Assembly (NCBI RefSeq): GCF_032118995.1
Contig: NC_092649.1
Span: forward strand, 14,084,191 to 14,148,190
DNA from: Asterias amurensis
Lineage: Eukaryota; Echinodermata; Asteroidea; Forcipulatida; Asteriidae
Reading direction: 5' to 3'
DNA: 64,000 bases
Of the stretch, positions 22,957 through 34,053 are shown one piece after another (positions within the stretch are counted from its first letter, which is position 1; every line of letters starts with the position of its first letter). The notes under the pieces were generated by a model. It saw nothing but the letters and a program-made list of their open reading frames with translations. It made no database searches and was not told where the DNA came from. The position numbers and the translations under genes are program-made.

Positions 22957-25265
22957 ATGTCTTCTAAACGAAGACCAGTACATCACCAGGACAAGGATCC
23001 TTGGGGTTGGGTCGTTGTGGGCGCAACATTTGTCGCTACACTCATCACGTTCGGAAATCTGAAGGCTTTGGGTGTGCTCCTCCTAGCCATGCAGAATGAC
23101 TTCGATAGTGACGTGTGGATAATTGGTTGGATGGCTGTCCTGTATAACTCAGTTAGTTACATCTCCGGTAAGACACTTACAGACCTTTATCCATATAACA
23201 TTTGTATCTGGATGGCAACTTTTTTGCGAAGCAAATATAGTAATACGTGCCTTGTACATTTAAACCTGGTGTAGAAATGTGTGTGTTCATTAACATTCCG
23301 CCCATAGTGCAAGACTTGAACAGCTCTCTTTGAATTTTGGTAATTGGTTACAAGGTGTGTTTTGTCTGTGGATGCAGGTCCTTTTATTGCCGGCATAGAT
23401 CGTCTCGTTAGCAGCAGACGCTGTGTTGTTATCGTCGGTGGAGTACTGGGGTCAGCTGGATTCATCATCGGCTCGCAGTCGACTACAGTGTTACAGTTAA
23501 TACTTTCTCTTGTCATTCTATCAGGTAGTAATATTTATTGCTCCATGGTAATATACATTATAAACTTATACTGATGGCCACCGTCTTATAATGTTAAGGC
23601 TTCATTCTCAAAGGGCCGAGGTGAAGATTTGAGGTCCGTTTAAACCATCTTCCTGTGTTTTTTATTTTTGGTTGGTTTAAACAACAATGACAACGACACC
23701 CGCAACGACAACAGCATCAACAGTATCAGTTGTAACTAACGCCTAACCCACTTAGCAATCATGTCGCAACGAATAGAGTTGGTACGTGGTCCGATTTTTT
23801 TATCTATGAGTGGTTATTATGACAAGTGGAGCTAATATATGAGTTGTCTTCTTGTTACAGGTGCTGGTAAAGCTTTGAGTTTTTTCCCCTTCTTTGGTGT
23901 TCTGGCGTGCTACTTCAGTGATAACTATTCCGTTGCTATTGCAATAGCATCATCAAGTATACCAATCTCGATGATTGTGTATGGTCCCCTGACACAAATA
24001 CTTCTGGATACATACGGCTGGCGTGGAACCATGCTAATAATGGGTGGTATTACTTCCAACCTTGTAGTTTGTGGTGCATTGCTTAAAACTCCTGCAGTAG
24101 CATCGCAAACATGTACAGAACAGTACCAAAAGGTACCAGACGATGCAGCAGACGGGGAAGACATTTCAACGGAGGGAGAAAACATTCCTTCTTCCAAATC
24201 TCACAAGGGAAAGTGCGTGACGCTGAAGGAGAACATCCAGCGTTTCCTTACATCCATGGACTTTGAAATAATGACAAACAAAAGATTCTTATTTATGACC
24301 GCGTCAATGAGCTGCGTTGACTTTTGCTTCAATGGGTGGATAGTGTACATGGTGTCACACGGTATATTCCAGGGGCTGAGCAGTAACCAAGCTTCACTGT
24401 TACCAACATCATTCGGGATTGGATACATCCTCGGCAAGTTCATGGAACCTTTGTTTGATCACACCCGATTCAAGCTTTCTACATGCACATGGGTTTATCT
24501 TGGCTGCGTCATCATGTTTGCCTCATATCTCACCGAAGCTTTCATGACAATGTTCCATGTGCAGATGATCGTCACATGTTTCATTGGAATGGGGCATGGT
24601 ATTGTATCGCAGTCAAACGACGTCATTGTGCGGTTTTTAACGTCAGGTGACCGGATCGTAGCTGTGGTCTGCTGGCAGGCGCTGATAGGAGGAGTTTGTG
24701 GGATGGGAAGTGGATTGCTAACAGGTTGGTATTTTTGCGTAGTACATAGGTTTGCAACTTTTATGTGAGATATCGAAAGAGGTGTTTACTCGCCTCGAAG
24801 ATTTCCTATCTCGCGAGTTCACTTACTCGCCTCTGTGACTGTGATTATGAGAATATTGCACACAGAATAATAATTCAGTTACTAAAGACGACAAAACTAA
24901 TCCTAACCAGTATGTGAAATAAGTGGTTAGCTCGCACGGATTAGAACCCGTCACCTTCTATTTGCCAGTCCTGAAGCTAATTACCAGTTTATCAAGGCGA
25001 CGTCTAGGAACACAGTTCGAAGTTCTGAATGATGGGGACTTTTTAACACACCCCTTACAGTGGACGAATGAACACTGATGAGAATTGACAATCACAATAT
25101 TACTATAACCTATCTCATCGTTGTTTGCTTTCAGGGTTGACTTTCGAATGGACAGGAAGTTTTCAAGCGGCTCTCATTATGTACAGTGGCATCATGCTGA
25201 TTTCGATCCCATTATTTATCATATATGATATAATAACAAGACAGGAACAAGACAGGGTTAAATAA
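22957..25265 (+). CDS. MCT-C: SLC16 (monocarboxylate transporter-like) MFS protein, 450 aa, 4 exons
   Basis: Exons are 22957-23167, 23378-23524, 23861-24724 and 25135-25265, all GT-AG and phase 1. Layout: short basic N-terminus (SSKRR), signature DPWGWVVVG at residues 14-22, six membrane segments to about residue 195, a charged loop (196-258) rich in Asp/Glu/Ser, six more segments, and the tail TRQEQDRVK. The second MCT signature is seen as YFSDNYSVAIAIASSSIPI (137-155), where the usual Lys/Arg pair is Asp-Asn; YGWRGTMLIMGG is at 171-182. Transport of small organic acids is a family-level inference. The predicted protein differs from MCT-E by a single residue (Met423). An AATAAA overlaps the stop codon. 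It lies in tandem with D and E and divergent to B. Confidence 0.94.
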
Positions 25266-25994
25266 AATGCCGAGGGTGGATATAAGGCGTCATTTGATGC
25301 TCTCCTTCAAGAAGACTTCTTAATTTCATCCACACGGTGAGACTTCGTAAGAAATGTAATTGTATTCAACATGAACGCACATGTAATGGACGGATTTCGG
25401 GAATGGCATCATCATTATCTTTAGCTATCTACCTAACTGATGGGACCAGTGGGATTGACAACCTTAGGCCTCTTCGCAAATACCCTTTGCGAAAGTGCTA
25501 ACTGATGATTTCAGATGCTGGTCTAGGTAGCGATCAAACTTGATTCTAGCTAAACCAGCATGCACCTCAGTCCATGCCTAACGTGCGCGTACCAAGTATT
25601 TGGGATAGGCATCACGCCCTCTATCGGATGTGAGTAAACTGGTCCCTAGCCTGGGGCTAGACTGGGCCCCTGTCTTTATCCGCAAGGATAAAGACAGGTA
25701 CCAGCTATTCAGATCCAGTGATTCTATTGGGTATAATGATACCATTGGATAAATGCAGTGACTGAAAGCTACCGTAGCTGGGTTTGTTTTGATTGGTCTG
25801 AGGTCACCTCGGTTGGCCAATCAAAACGCAGATATGGAAAGCTTACTTTCGGTCGTCCGCACGTGTGTGTCCACGTGTGTGGTAGTATGTATACAGTACA
25901 TGCATGGTGGATACGGTACTTGCTTGGTAATGTTGGTGTAGAATTTGTGCGTATGAGAGGTCAAAGGTCAAACCACACACCGGTTTTTGGCCGG
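25266..25994. other. Downstream flank of MCT-C, non-coding
   Basis: No gene seen. It contains a hairpin (CTGTCTTTATCC-GCA-AGGATAAAGACAG-like, about 25670-25697) and the site near 25440 that carries the CACTA-like element in unit 3. The same segment follows MCT-D and MCT-E. Confidence 0.6.
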
Positions 25995-26250
25995 TCTCTG
26001 GCGTTATTCACGAGCCTCGAAGAATGTCGTCAGACGTTCAGGCTAGCCTGGGATGCGTTTTGGCGGCGGTAACCAAAAACTGTTTCGGTTGTTGGTCGTT
26101 GGTTCTGCTCTTCAGACTGAACGATAACCGAGTTGTGAGCTCGGTTACCGTTTTGGTTTATGACGTCAGAAACAATTATTGGTTACAGCCGCCAAAACGC
26201 ACCACTGAACGTCTGACGTCATTCTTCGAGCCTCGGAATAACGCCAGAGA
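25995..26250. mobile_element. Foldback MITE, unit 1
   Basis: Inverted arms of about 90 bp beginning TCTCTGGCGTTATTC and ending with the complement at 26250. Each arm contains GAGCCTCGAAGAAT, a CGTCAGACGTTCA motif and a GCGTTTTGGCGGC motif. It is present in all three units, so it is older than the triplication. A partial relative is at about 53570-53620. It carries no coding sequence and the superfamily is undetermined. Confidence 0.75.
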
Positions 26251-26287
26251 TTTCTTTAGCCCACGTTTATAACTATTAACCTTTGAC

Positions 26288-26650
26288 CTGCGCATTAAGT
26301 GGTCAGACTTCATCACAAATGAAAGGCTGGCTGAACTGATTGGTGGACGGTGGTGTCTCACGAGTGATGAGGTCCTAATAGAGCGGAAGGCGAAATGGTG
26401 CGCTCATGTGATGAGACAGGGAGGCCTACCCAGCGCAGCTATAGATGGTTTGCCTACAAGCACAATTCGAGGCAGAGGCCGCCCTAAGCTGCGCTGGATA
26501 GACAACGTCACAAAGTGGAGTGGAAGAAGCGTCAAAGAACTGAGACGAGCAGCGATTGAAAGACACCAGGTGATGGCGGCAACTCCAAGAGTGCGCCCCC
26601 ATTACAACCTGAGGTCGAGGCGGCCACGGACGCAAGTCTATGCCGAATGA
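26288..26650 (+). pseudogene. LINE ORF2 C-terminal remnant, unit 1
   Basis: An open stretch reading LRIKWSDFITNERLAEL, then RKAKWCAHVMRQ, then GRGRPKLRWIDNVTKWSGRS and a stop. This is the well-known tail of RT-encoding LINEs after the polymerase domain (N-x-x-L, WxxHVxR and GRPxxRWxDxV motifs). Nothing upstream encodes a polymerase, since the foldback MITE directly precedes it, so this is a short 5'-truncated relic. Confidence 0.72.
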
Positions 26651-26849
26651 TGATGCTGCATCATTTCACAAGGCCTTAATCGTTAGTTCGGTTTGGGCTG
26701 GTGGCTATGATATAAGGTGCATTTGGGCTGTATGGTTCTTTTTTCTAAGGGCTATGGGTTTATGCTGTTAAATAATAATTACCCATTATCGGTTAGGGTT
26801 TTCACCTGTAAAATATATTGTCATCTTAGGAAATAACAATAGTACTAGT

Positions 26850-27506
26850 TAGTGCTGGGCGAATAGTGAAATTTTGTTATTCGGATACCGCTGGCCAACT
26901 ATCCGAAATTAACCGGATATTCGAATAATTTTTTCGCCGCTAGAGGGCGCTATTTAATAAAAAATAAAAAATAAAAAAATAAAAAAAATATTTTTTTTTG
27001 CCGCTAGAGGGCGCTGTTCGTTTGTGAATGAGATCATATGGGCGGATTGATATAAGTTTTAGACAGTGTCACTCGGTTCATTCATAAAAATGACCGGATC
27101 TAATTTAAAGATGGCGATTTGCTTTTTCTTTTGATCGTGATTGACTCTACGTGAAGGAAAACTTTTGTAATCTTTGAACAAATTACGTCAGAAATGTCAT
27201 TGTTTTAAATCTTCACGGAGGTGAGCATAGTTAAATACTTAATATATGCTGTTTTATGCTGTTTTAATAGAAGTTTCATAAGGATTCAGAGAAAACATTC
27301 ATGTCAGTTGTCGCCCGACGTCCGCGGATATTCGGATATTAAAGAATATCCGGTTACTCGGTTGTAATTACAGAAATATCCGGTTTGTAAATAGGTATTC
27401 GCGCCCTATGCGGATATCCGGTTAAGAAAAAAAAGGCATTCGCGGTTACGGATAGGAAAACCTATTCGCCATTAACCGGATATTCGAATAATTCGCCCAG
27501 GCCTAG
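26850..27506. mobile_element. hAT-like MITE private to unit 1
   Basis: Flanked by an exact 8-bp duplication GTACTAGT (26842-26849 and 27507-27514); units 2 and 3 have one copy of GTACTAGT at the empty site. The termini TAGTGCTGGGCGAATAG and, reversed, CTAGGCCTGGGCGAATTA resemble hAT ends. The interior is AT-rich with repeated CCGGATATTCGAATAATT-type segments and contains no frame for a transposase. Confidence 0.88.
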
Positions 27507-27837
27507 GTACTAGTATACGAATCGTTTACAGTCGCAGGAATTATGTTTTTGATTTTGTTTAACCCCAACAGCTGCCGAAAATGTTCCTATACAACGCTTT
27601 ACTTTCGCCGTTTCAAGTCTATACAGAGTTAGAGAAACTACCGTGTTGTGGTCCATTTGTTCACAGGATTGCTGCTTACTGTTGCGTCACATTGTTTTTA
27701 ACGCTTGAAGAGCTGACAAAATTATAAGTATTGCCTGTTGCACCATGGTTGCACTTACCACAGTAGAAACAAGCCCATCGCTGTACATATTATATTTGTT
27801 GACCGTTTTTCGTTTGTGTTATATGTGACCTCATATA

Positions 27838-30000
27838 TGTAATGGGATGAAATTGCAGCCCCCTTTTTTTTGTTACCCCTAGTTTACCTATGTCCTGCTC
27901 GGACTAGGGCGAGTCTAGGGGTGGGTGGTTGCCTGGTGGTGTGTGATGAGTGGGTGATTGGTAGCAGGATTTGCAACCAATCAGGGCTATTGAGGAAGGG
28001 ATGTCTAGGGGTCAGTGACCAAACCCAAGAAAGTGGTTTGACACTTGGCCACTGGACACCGACAGAGGACGGATAGTGTTAGAATTAACCCTCCAAGTTT
28101 CTTCAATAATTACACTTTGCCTCTGTCGGACATCTACGTTGGATTGCGCCAGCCCAGCTTTATCACCACAATAATTATATGTTCATCCCCTGTCCTGCTC
28201 TAGGTGAGTTTGATTTTACTTTTATCTTTCTTGTGAACCTAGTTAGGTTTAAAAGTTAAAGTAAAGATCGGCGTGTCGCTTAACACTTAGTTTTAACAAT
28301 CGCTGCTACTTTCTATTGTGTAAGGATAGTGTTTCAGATTTTGATGATTGAAGTTCTAGAAAAGAAGTTCCTTTTTACAAGCTCTTATTTTGAATTGATA
28401 ATTGTTGACTTGTTGTTTTCCATGCTCTTTCGACTTTTTATGCTTACAAAATGTGAATTGCCAGATTACATTTTGTCTCAGTATTATTTTGCTTTGAACT
28501 TGATTTATTTAATGTTGATTTAGTTTCTGCATTATTCAGTACTTATTTGTTTCATGGTTTAATTTCATTGTCTACTTTGTTCAAGACCAGATACTTTAAC
28601 TAGAGTCTGTTTTATTCAGTGGTTGATTTATTTGATTACACCTGTTGATCATTAGAACAACTTATTTCTAATAGTACTTTTTGATATGAGTTGGGCAACA
28701 GACAAAGACTAGTTTTGTATTTGAAGTTTCTTTGGTTTTAGTTTTATGCATCTATCTTTCTTTTATTTACTGAAACTATACTGTTCAGCCAGTAATCATT
28801 TTTATCATAGTTTTGCTCTATGGTTTCATACATATATCTTTGCTTTTTAACTAGTTTGGTTTTTAATGTTTTGCATTTACTTTTATTTTTACTTCTTTTA
28901 AGTTTATCATTGTATATAATTCATTGCAGTCAAACCAATTCCCACGGTTTTTCATTGTTTATTGTAACATCCTGATTTCATGGCACCAATATAGTTCCAT
29001 GGAATGTCTTACCACACAATATGCAAGGGGTGTAGTTTCCCTTAATTGGCTTTTAAATACCCTGTCCATCATTTTGCCTCAGGCATGCACTGGTCTGGGG
29101 GAATAGTGTGACCTTTTAGCACCCATACTGCACTGGCTAGTGTAACATGTCTCACACAGCTGTTATGGTTTCACACTTAATTTACTTCCAAGATTAGTGA
29201 TTTCTGTTAAAGGATTATAAGATTTATTATTAGGTATTTAATTTTAGTGTAGTTTATATTTGTGAATGGCATAGTATTAATTTTAAACTTGGCCACTGGA
29301 CACCGACAGAGGACGGATAGTGTTAGAATTAACCCTCCAAGTTCTTCAATAATTACACTTTGCCTCTGTCGGACATCTACGTTGGATTGCGCCAGCCCAG
29401 CTTTATCACCACAATAATTATATGTTCATCCCCTGTCCTGCTCTAGAGAGCCAGCAGGACAGCGTGTCATCAACTGTAGCCTATTTATCTTCACTGCATT
29501 TTCGTCATAACCAGTCGTACCAGAACAGTAATCCTGTCCCCTGATCAAGGACAAGGACCTGTTTCTGAAGTCCCCATCTCCAAGTTTGTCATCATCTTCA
29601 CAGCCCCAATATCTTCAACTCTGCTGGAAGAACTTTTTCATTGTTACACCGGAATCTCCAATTTGAGTTATCGTCCGTCCAAGTCCACCACCAACAGATA
29701 GGCCATTCATTTATTTTTGTTTTATATTTCCATTGTATAAAGTTTCATTGTTATTTTCGTTGCATTTATAATATTGTCGAGACCCGCCGGGTTTACTTCT
29801 CTCTTTTTGTTTCTGAGATTTTATTAGTATCTCATTCACATTGTTTAAATACAGCGTTTTAAAGTCGCCTCTCCCTTATAGTAGTCGGGATTTGAATAAA
29901 CCTTTCTTTATATTTTACAACACCACTAAAACAGCGTGTCCCTTGTAAAATTTATTATGTTTCAGCACAGAGTGCGCTAGCCGCACTCAAACCTGTTACA
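27838..30000. mobile_element. LTR-like element (probable solo LTR), unit 2 copy
   Basis: 2,163 bp beginning TGTAATGGG and ending CTGTTACA (TG...CA ends, short TGTAA/TTACA inverted match), flanked by a 4-bp TATA duplication. Unit 1 shows the empty target at about 15660. An AATAAA lies near the 3' end, and no gag, protease, polymerase or envelope coding is present, so it is read as a fossil solo LTR or a very small LTR derivative. Two direct copies of a 160-bp module sit at 28043-28203 and 29287-29446. The family is undetermined. Relative age: after the first duplication, before units 2 and 3 separated. Confidence 0.65.
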
Positions 30001-30196
30001 TATAGATTGTCATTCAACCAATAATGATAACAGTATATTAGAACTAAAGGTCGGTGTACCTATTTAATTAAAAACGTCAACCAATAACCTACCTGCCTGC
30101 TGGAATACAAAGACAATACTTCAGATCAAAGCTAAAGGGTTGTGGCCTATGTTATAGGGCCGATACGCCAGTTGTGTGCTAATATAACTTCATTGT

Positions 30197-32257
30197 TCGT
30201 CATCTGAAGACCGCGTGACCCTGATGGCTGGCACTGACAAATAAAGTTACTCACCCAAAGCCGACGAGATCAGCCACCCATAACTGTTCCTGGGGTTGAT
30301 TGCAATGGACAGTTTGAACATGTAGCTAATTTGATAAATAATCATTTTATATCTATAGCTAAGGACATTGCAAGTATTGATAGATCACTATTACCTTTCT
30401 ATTTACCGTCACCAATGCCTTGTCCGCATGTTCAGCCAAGAGAAGTATACAAGGAAATACGTAAGCTTCAAACTGACAAGTCTAGTATTGCTGGTGATTT
30501 ATCCTCTACGTATATTGCGTGAGTTTGCTTATGAGTTGTCTTTTCCACTTTACCTTTGATCAGGCCAAAGTCCCTGAACAATGGAAACTTGCTTAAGTAC
30601 CAATTCCCAAAGCTAATCATCCGACCATTGCTGAGCTTAGACCAATTGCACTTACTAGTTGTTTTGCCAAAATTGCGGAAACCTTTGCAGCTAAATGGTT
30701 GTTGGATGACGTTGCCGGGAAAATTGATATTAAAGGAACACGTTGCCTTGGATCGGTCGAGTTGGTCTTTGTAACCGTTTTTTATAAAATGCATATGGGT
30801 AGAAAGATGTTGTAAAAGTAGAATACAATGATCCACACAAACGTGCCTCAAAATTGCGTGGTTTTCCTTTTACCTCGTCGACTAACACGTCGGCCATTTA
30901 TGGGGGTCAAAATTTTGACTCCCATAAATGGCCGACCGTGTTAGTTCGCACAGTAGAAGGAAAACCACGCAAATTTGAGGCAAACTTGTGTGGATCATTG
31001 TATTCTACTTTTAAAACATCTTTCCAACCATATGCATTATATAAAAAACGGTTACAAACGCTTTCGTTTTGACCAACTCGTCCGATCCAAGGCAACGTGT
31101 TCCTTTAACCAATTTGGCAATCAACGCAAATTATCCACTTGTCATTATTTGGTAAAATTGTTGCATCAGTTGTACGAAAATGCAGACAACCCTAAATCAA
31201 TTTTCACCATTGTTTTAACGGATTTCTCTAAAGCACTGACCGAATTAATCATAATATTGGGTTCAAAAACTGCTTCAGTTACAAGTACGGCCATGTGCTG
31301 TGTCATGATTAACGATGCTTGCATTGATGACAACACCCCTTACTATAAATAATATGTTGATGACTTAACATTTGTTGAAAGTCAAAATTCTGTTCAATTA
31401 CCTCATATTCAACAGTATTTAGTCAATCTACAAAACTGGACTTCCGTTAGTAACATGAAGTTAAATGCAGCCAAATGTTGTACTCTGTCAATGTCTTTTG
31501 CTAGAAACTTGCAACATCATGAAATTCTGCTCATTAATGATACTCAATTAGAAAATGTGCATTATGTTAAAGTGTTGGGTGTGATTATTCAAGACAATTT
31601 AAAGTGGGACAGACATGTCAATGAGATAATAAAAAAAATGTAACAGAAAGTTGTACATGTTGCGTTGTTTACGTTCTCATAATCTACCTGTGAACGATCT
31701 ATTGTCAATTTACAAGGGTTATGTTAGACCTGTCCTAGACTACTGTGTTCCTTTGTTCAATGGTAATCTAACTAAAGAGCAAGTCAACAAATTGGAATGT
31801 ATTCAAAAAAGGGTGTGTCGGATAATTTTTGGTAAGAACTATTCTACTTATAGTGAAGCTTTAAATGTGTGCAAACTTGAAACCCTTGAAAACCGTAAAA
31901 CCGGAGAGACAAACTGTGTAGCGATTTTGCTTATTCAATCGAATCCCATCACATGTGTAGAAATTGGCTACCTCCCCATAGAAACTGTCAGATCAATTTA
32001 AGACACACCAACAAAGATGACCCACCCAGATAAAAAACAGTTCGCTTAAAACAGAGTGCAATTCCTCAAATCGTCAGTCTGTTAAATGCCTTTTAATATA
32101 ATTATGTGTGTTTAAGTATGATTGTGCCTACTGGTTTTTATTTAGATGTATTTTTTTTAAACATATTATGATGCTGACATGTGCAATTCAGTTTTTAACT
32201 GCGAGACATGTTTTAATAAACCATTTTTGAATTGAATTGAATTGAATTGAATTGAAT
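30197..32257 (+). mobile_element. LINE remnant (Jockey/CR1/L2-like), unit 2
   Basis: Same insertion as in unit 1, with the same 5' truncation point and (GAATT)n tail. Here it is split by a TTAA MITE at 30734-31104 rather than by the 3.6-kb transposon. The C-terminal RT frame is additionally interrupted near 31640 by one extra base in an A-run. Non-functional. Confidence 0.87.
30734..31104. mobile_element. TTAA-flanked foldback MITE (family 1) nested in the unit-2 LINE
   Basis: AGGAACACGTTGCCTTGGAT terminus with TTAA at 30730-30733 and 31105-31108, and inverted right end CAAGGCAACGTGTTCCT. Units 1 and 3 read GATATTAACCAATTTGG without interruption, giving a clean empty site. The central palindrome is near 30885-30950. 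Confidence 0.92.
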
Positions 32258-34053
32258 TGTTGTGCGTGTTAATGTACAACTGACTTGTTAGAATCTTTGA
32301 CTGTAAACTTTAGCAAGCGTTACGGTGAACGCAAACAGCCATTGTCGGTGCTTAAGCATGGTTGCGCCACACTTGAAAACAACTCACGTCACGTAAAGTG
32401 CACTAACTATTCCGGAACAATTTTTTTTTTTAATACTCAGAAGTTTTACAGCTTTTCACAGTAAAGACTAAAGAGACAACATTGCCATAGACTCCTACAC
32501 TTGTTACCTAGTGTAAGGGAACATGGGGTAGACTTGGTGAAGTGTACTGCACTTACTGGTCACTGACTCGAGGGTGTTCCGCCACACTGTGCTCAATTTG
32601 CAATGGGTTTTATCAGGACCTGGCACTTTCATCTCCCCCCTTAAAACAAAATAAGCTCCATGAACCACCTCTTATTTACACGTGTGTAAATTTCGAAACG
32701 TCAAAGCATCGTAACACCACCTTTTCAGGGTTTGGTTCATCCAAAATATGATATGGAAGTCAACAACTCAAACGTCTTTAGTTTGTTCTCCCCTTTCTAT
32801 TTGACACTCTTTAGCACAGATTAAAATCTGTATGGTGTAGAATATTGGGCCAACACGCACTGTTGCATCACCATAAATGCAACTCCATGGTAACTTGCAA
32901 CACAATGAAACGTTGCACACAGTTTGTGAAGAAGTGGCCTTGATAGCCTAAACCAATGCTTTTGAGGAACTGTTTTCGTTGTTATTTGTTTTCGCACTAC
33001 TCCGCGAGCTACCTTCCCGCTCGAGCTGTGTGTGCATTATGTATGGCATTGCTTAGTGTAAAACTGGCCTGTCTTTGCATAGGCTGGAAAAAAAACCTGT
33101 TTCTTCATTCTATATAATCAAATTTAGCAACTGAACCAGTTTCTGGCCGAAAATAACATTTACATCAATACGACGTACGATTGTCGTTATCGTTAAGCTG
33201 ATTTATTATACAGCTTTGATCTGTTTATCCCAGCAGGCAGGTAAGTTGGTTCATCCATGGTTCATCATACGTCTTAATCTAGTTTGTACAGTATACATCA
33301 TAAATTGGTTGAATCGACGGCAATTGGGTTCATATTTCAGTGTAAACACACACAACGTTGTGTACATCTTTTACCATGGTGTTATTTCGAGTGTGGTGAG
33401 TGCAACAGGCAACATTGATGGTCAACCTGTATTGTCTTTCTTTATAAGAGACCATTCCAACTCACTGGTTTTATTTTATAAATTTTAATAAAGGTAACAA
33501 TTCGTCGCTGTTACCACGAAGCGATCTGTAAACTCGTATCGTCGAAGTTAAAGGTGCCCCTCAATAAACAGGGCAATTATAAACGTTATGCATACATCAT
33601 AGAGCAAGGTCCTCGCTCTATGCATACATCCAACAGTAATGGAGTCACTGGCAATGCAGTCTCCTGGCTGGTGTAAGAAAATCGTGTGACCAAAAACATT
33701 TCAGGTTGCAAGACCGAGCTTTGCCCTACGTTCATTTTAGATATACGTCTGTACCTTGCGTTGACTTGTGGGACAGACCTAAACTTCTTTCTCCCACAAA
33801 AAAAAACCTTCCAAAACAAAACATCAAACCAGCGCGAAATTCCACAGAACTGGTCAAGCCAATGAGAGTGCTTATAACATTAAACAATATTGTGTTGTTT
33901 TTCTAGTAAACTTTTATTCTAATTCTGGAAAGCACAGTGTTGTGTTTTGTGTTTAGATAACGCACTTCTATAGGGACTGTAGTTATGATACCACTTCTTT
34001 TTCTCTTTTGGAACAGGGGTGTCATTTATAATTGAGCAACTCGGCTGTGCGTT

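Larger units (their letters stand above)
15457..27625. repeat. Tandem unit 1 of the MCT triplication
   Basis: First of three directly repeated units. Its left edge is in the MCT-B upstream region (GAGTTAGAGAAACTACCGTG at 15457) and its right edge is TTTCAAGTCTATACA ending at 27625. It contains the LINE with a 3.6-kb transposon nested in it, MCT-C, a LINE-tail/foldback block and a private hAT MITE. The LTR-like element of units 2 and 3 is absent: the intact target is at about 15660. Confidence 0.9.

Noticed and set aside
25262-25267. AATAAA overlapping the stop codon of MCT-C (also D and E) as a polyadenylation signal
   Set aside because: Too close to the stop to be assigned without transcript ends, and no downstream GU-rich element was verified.
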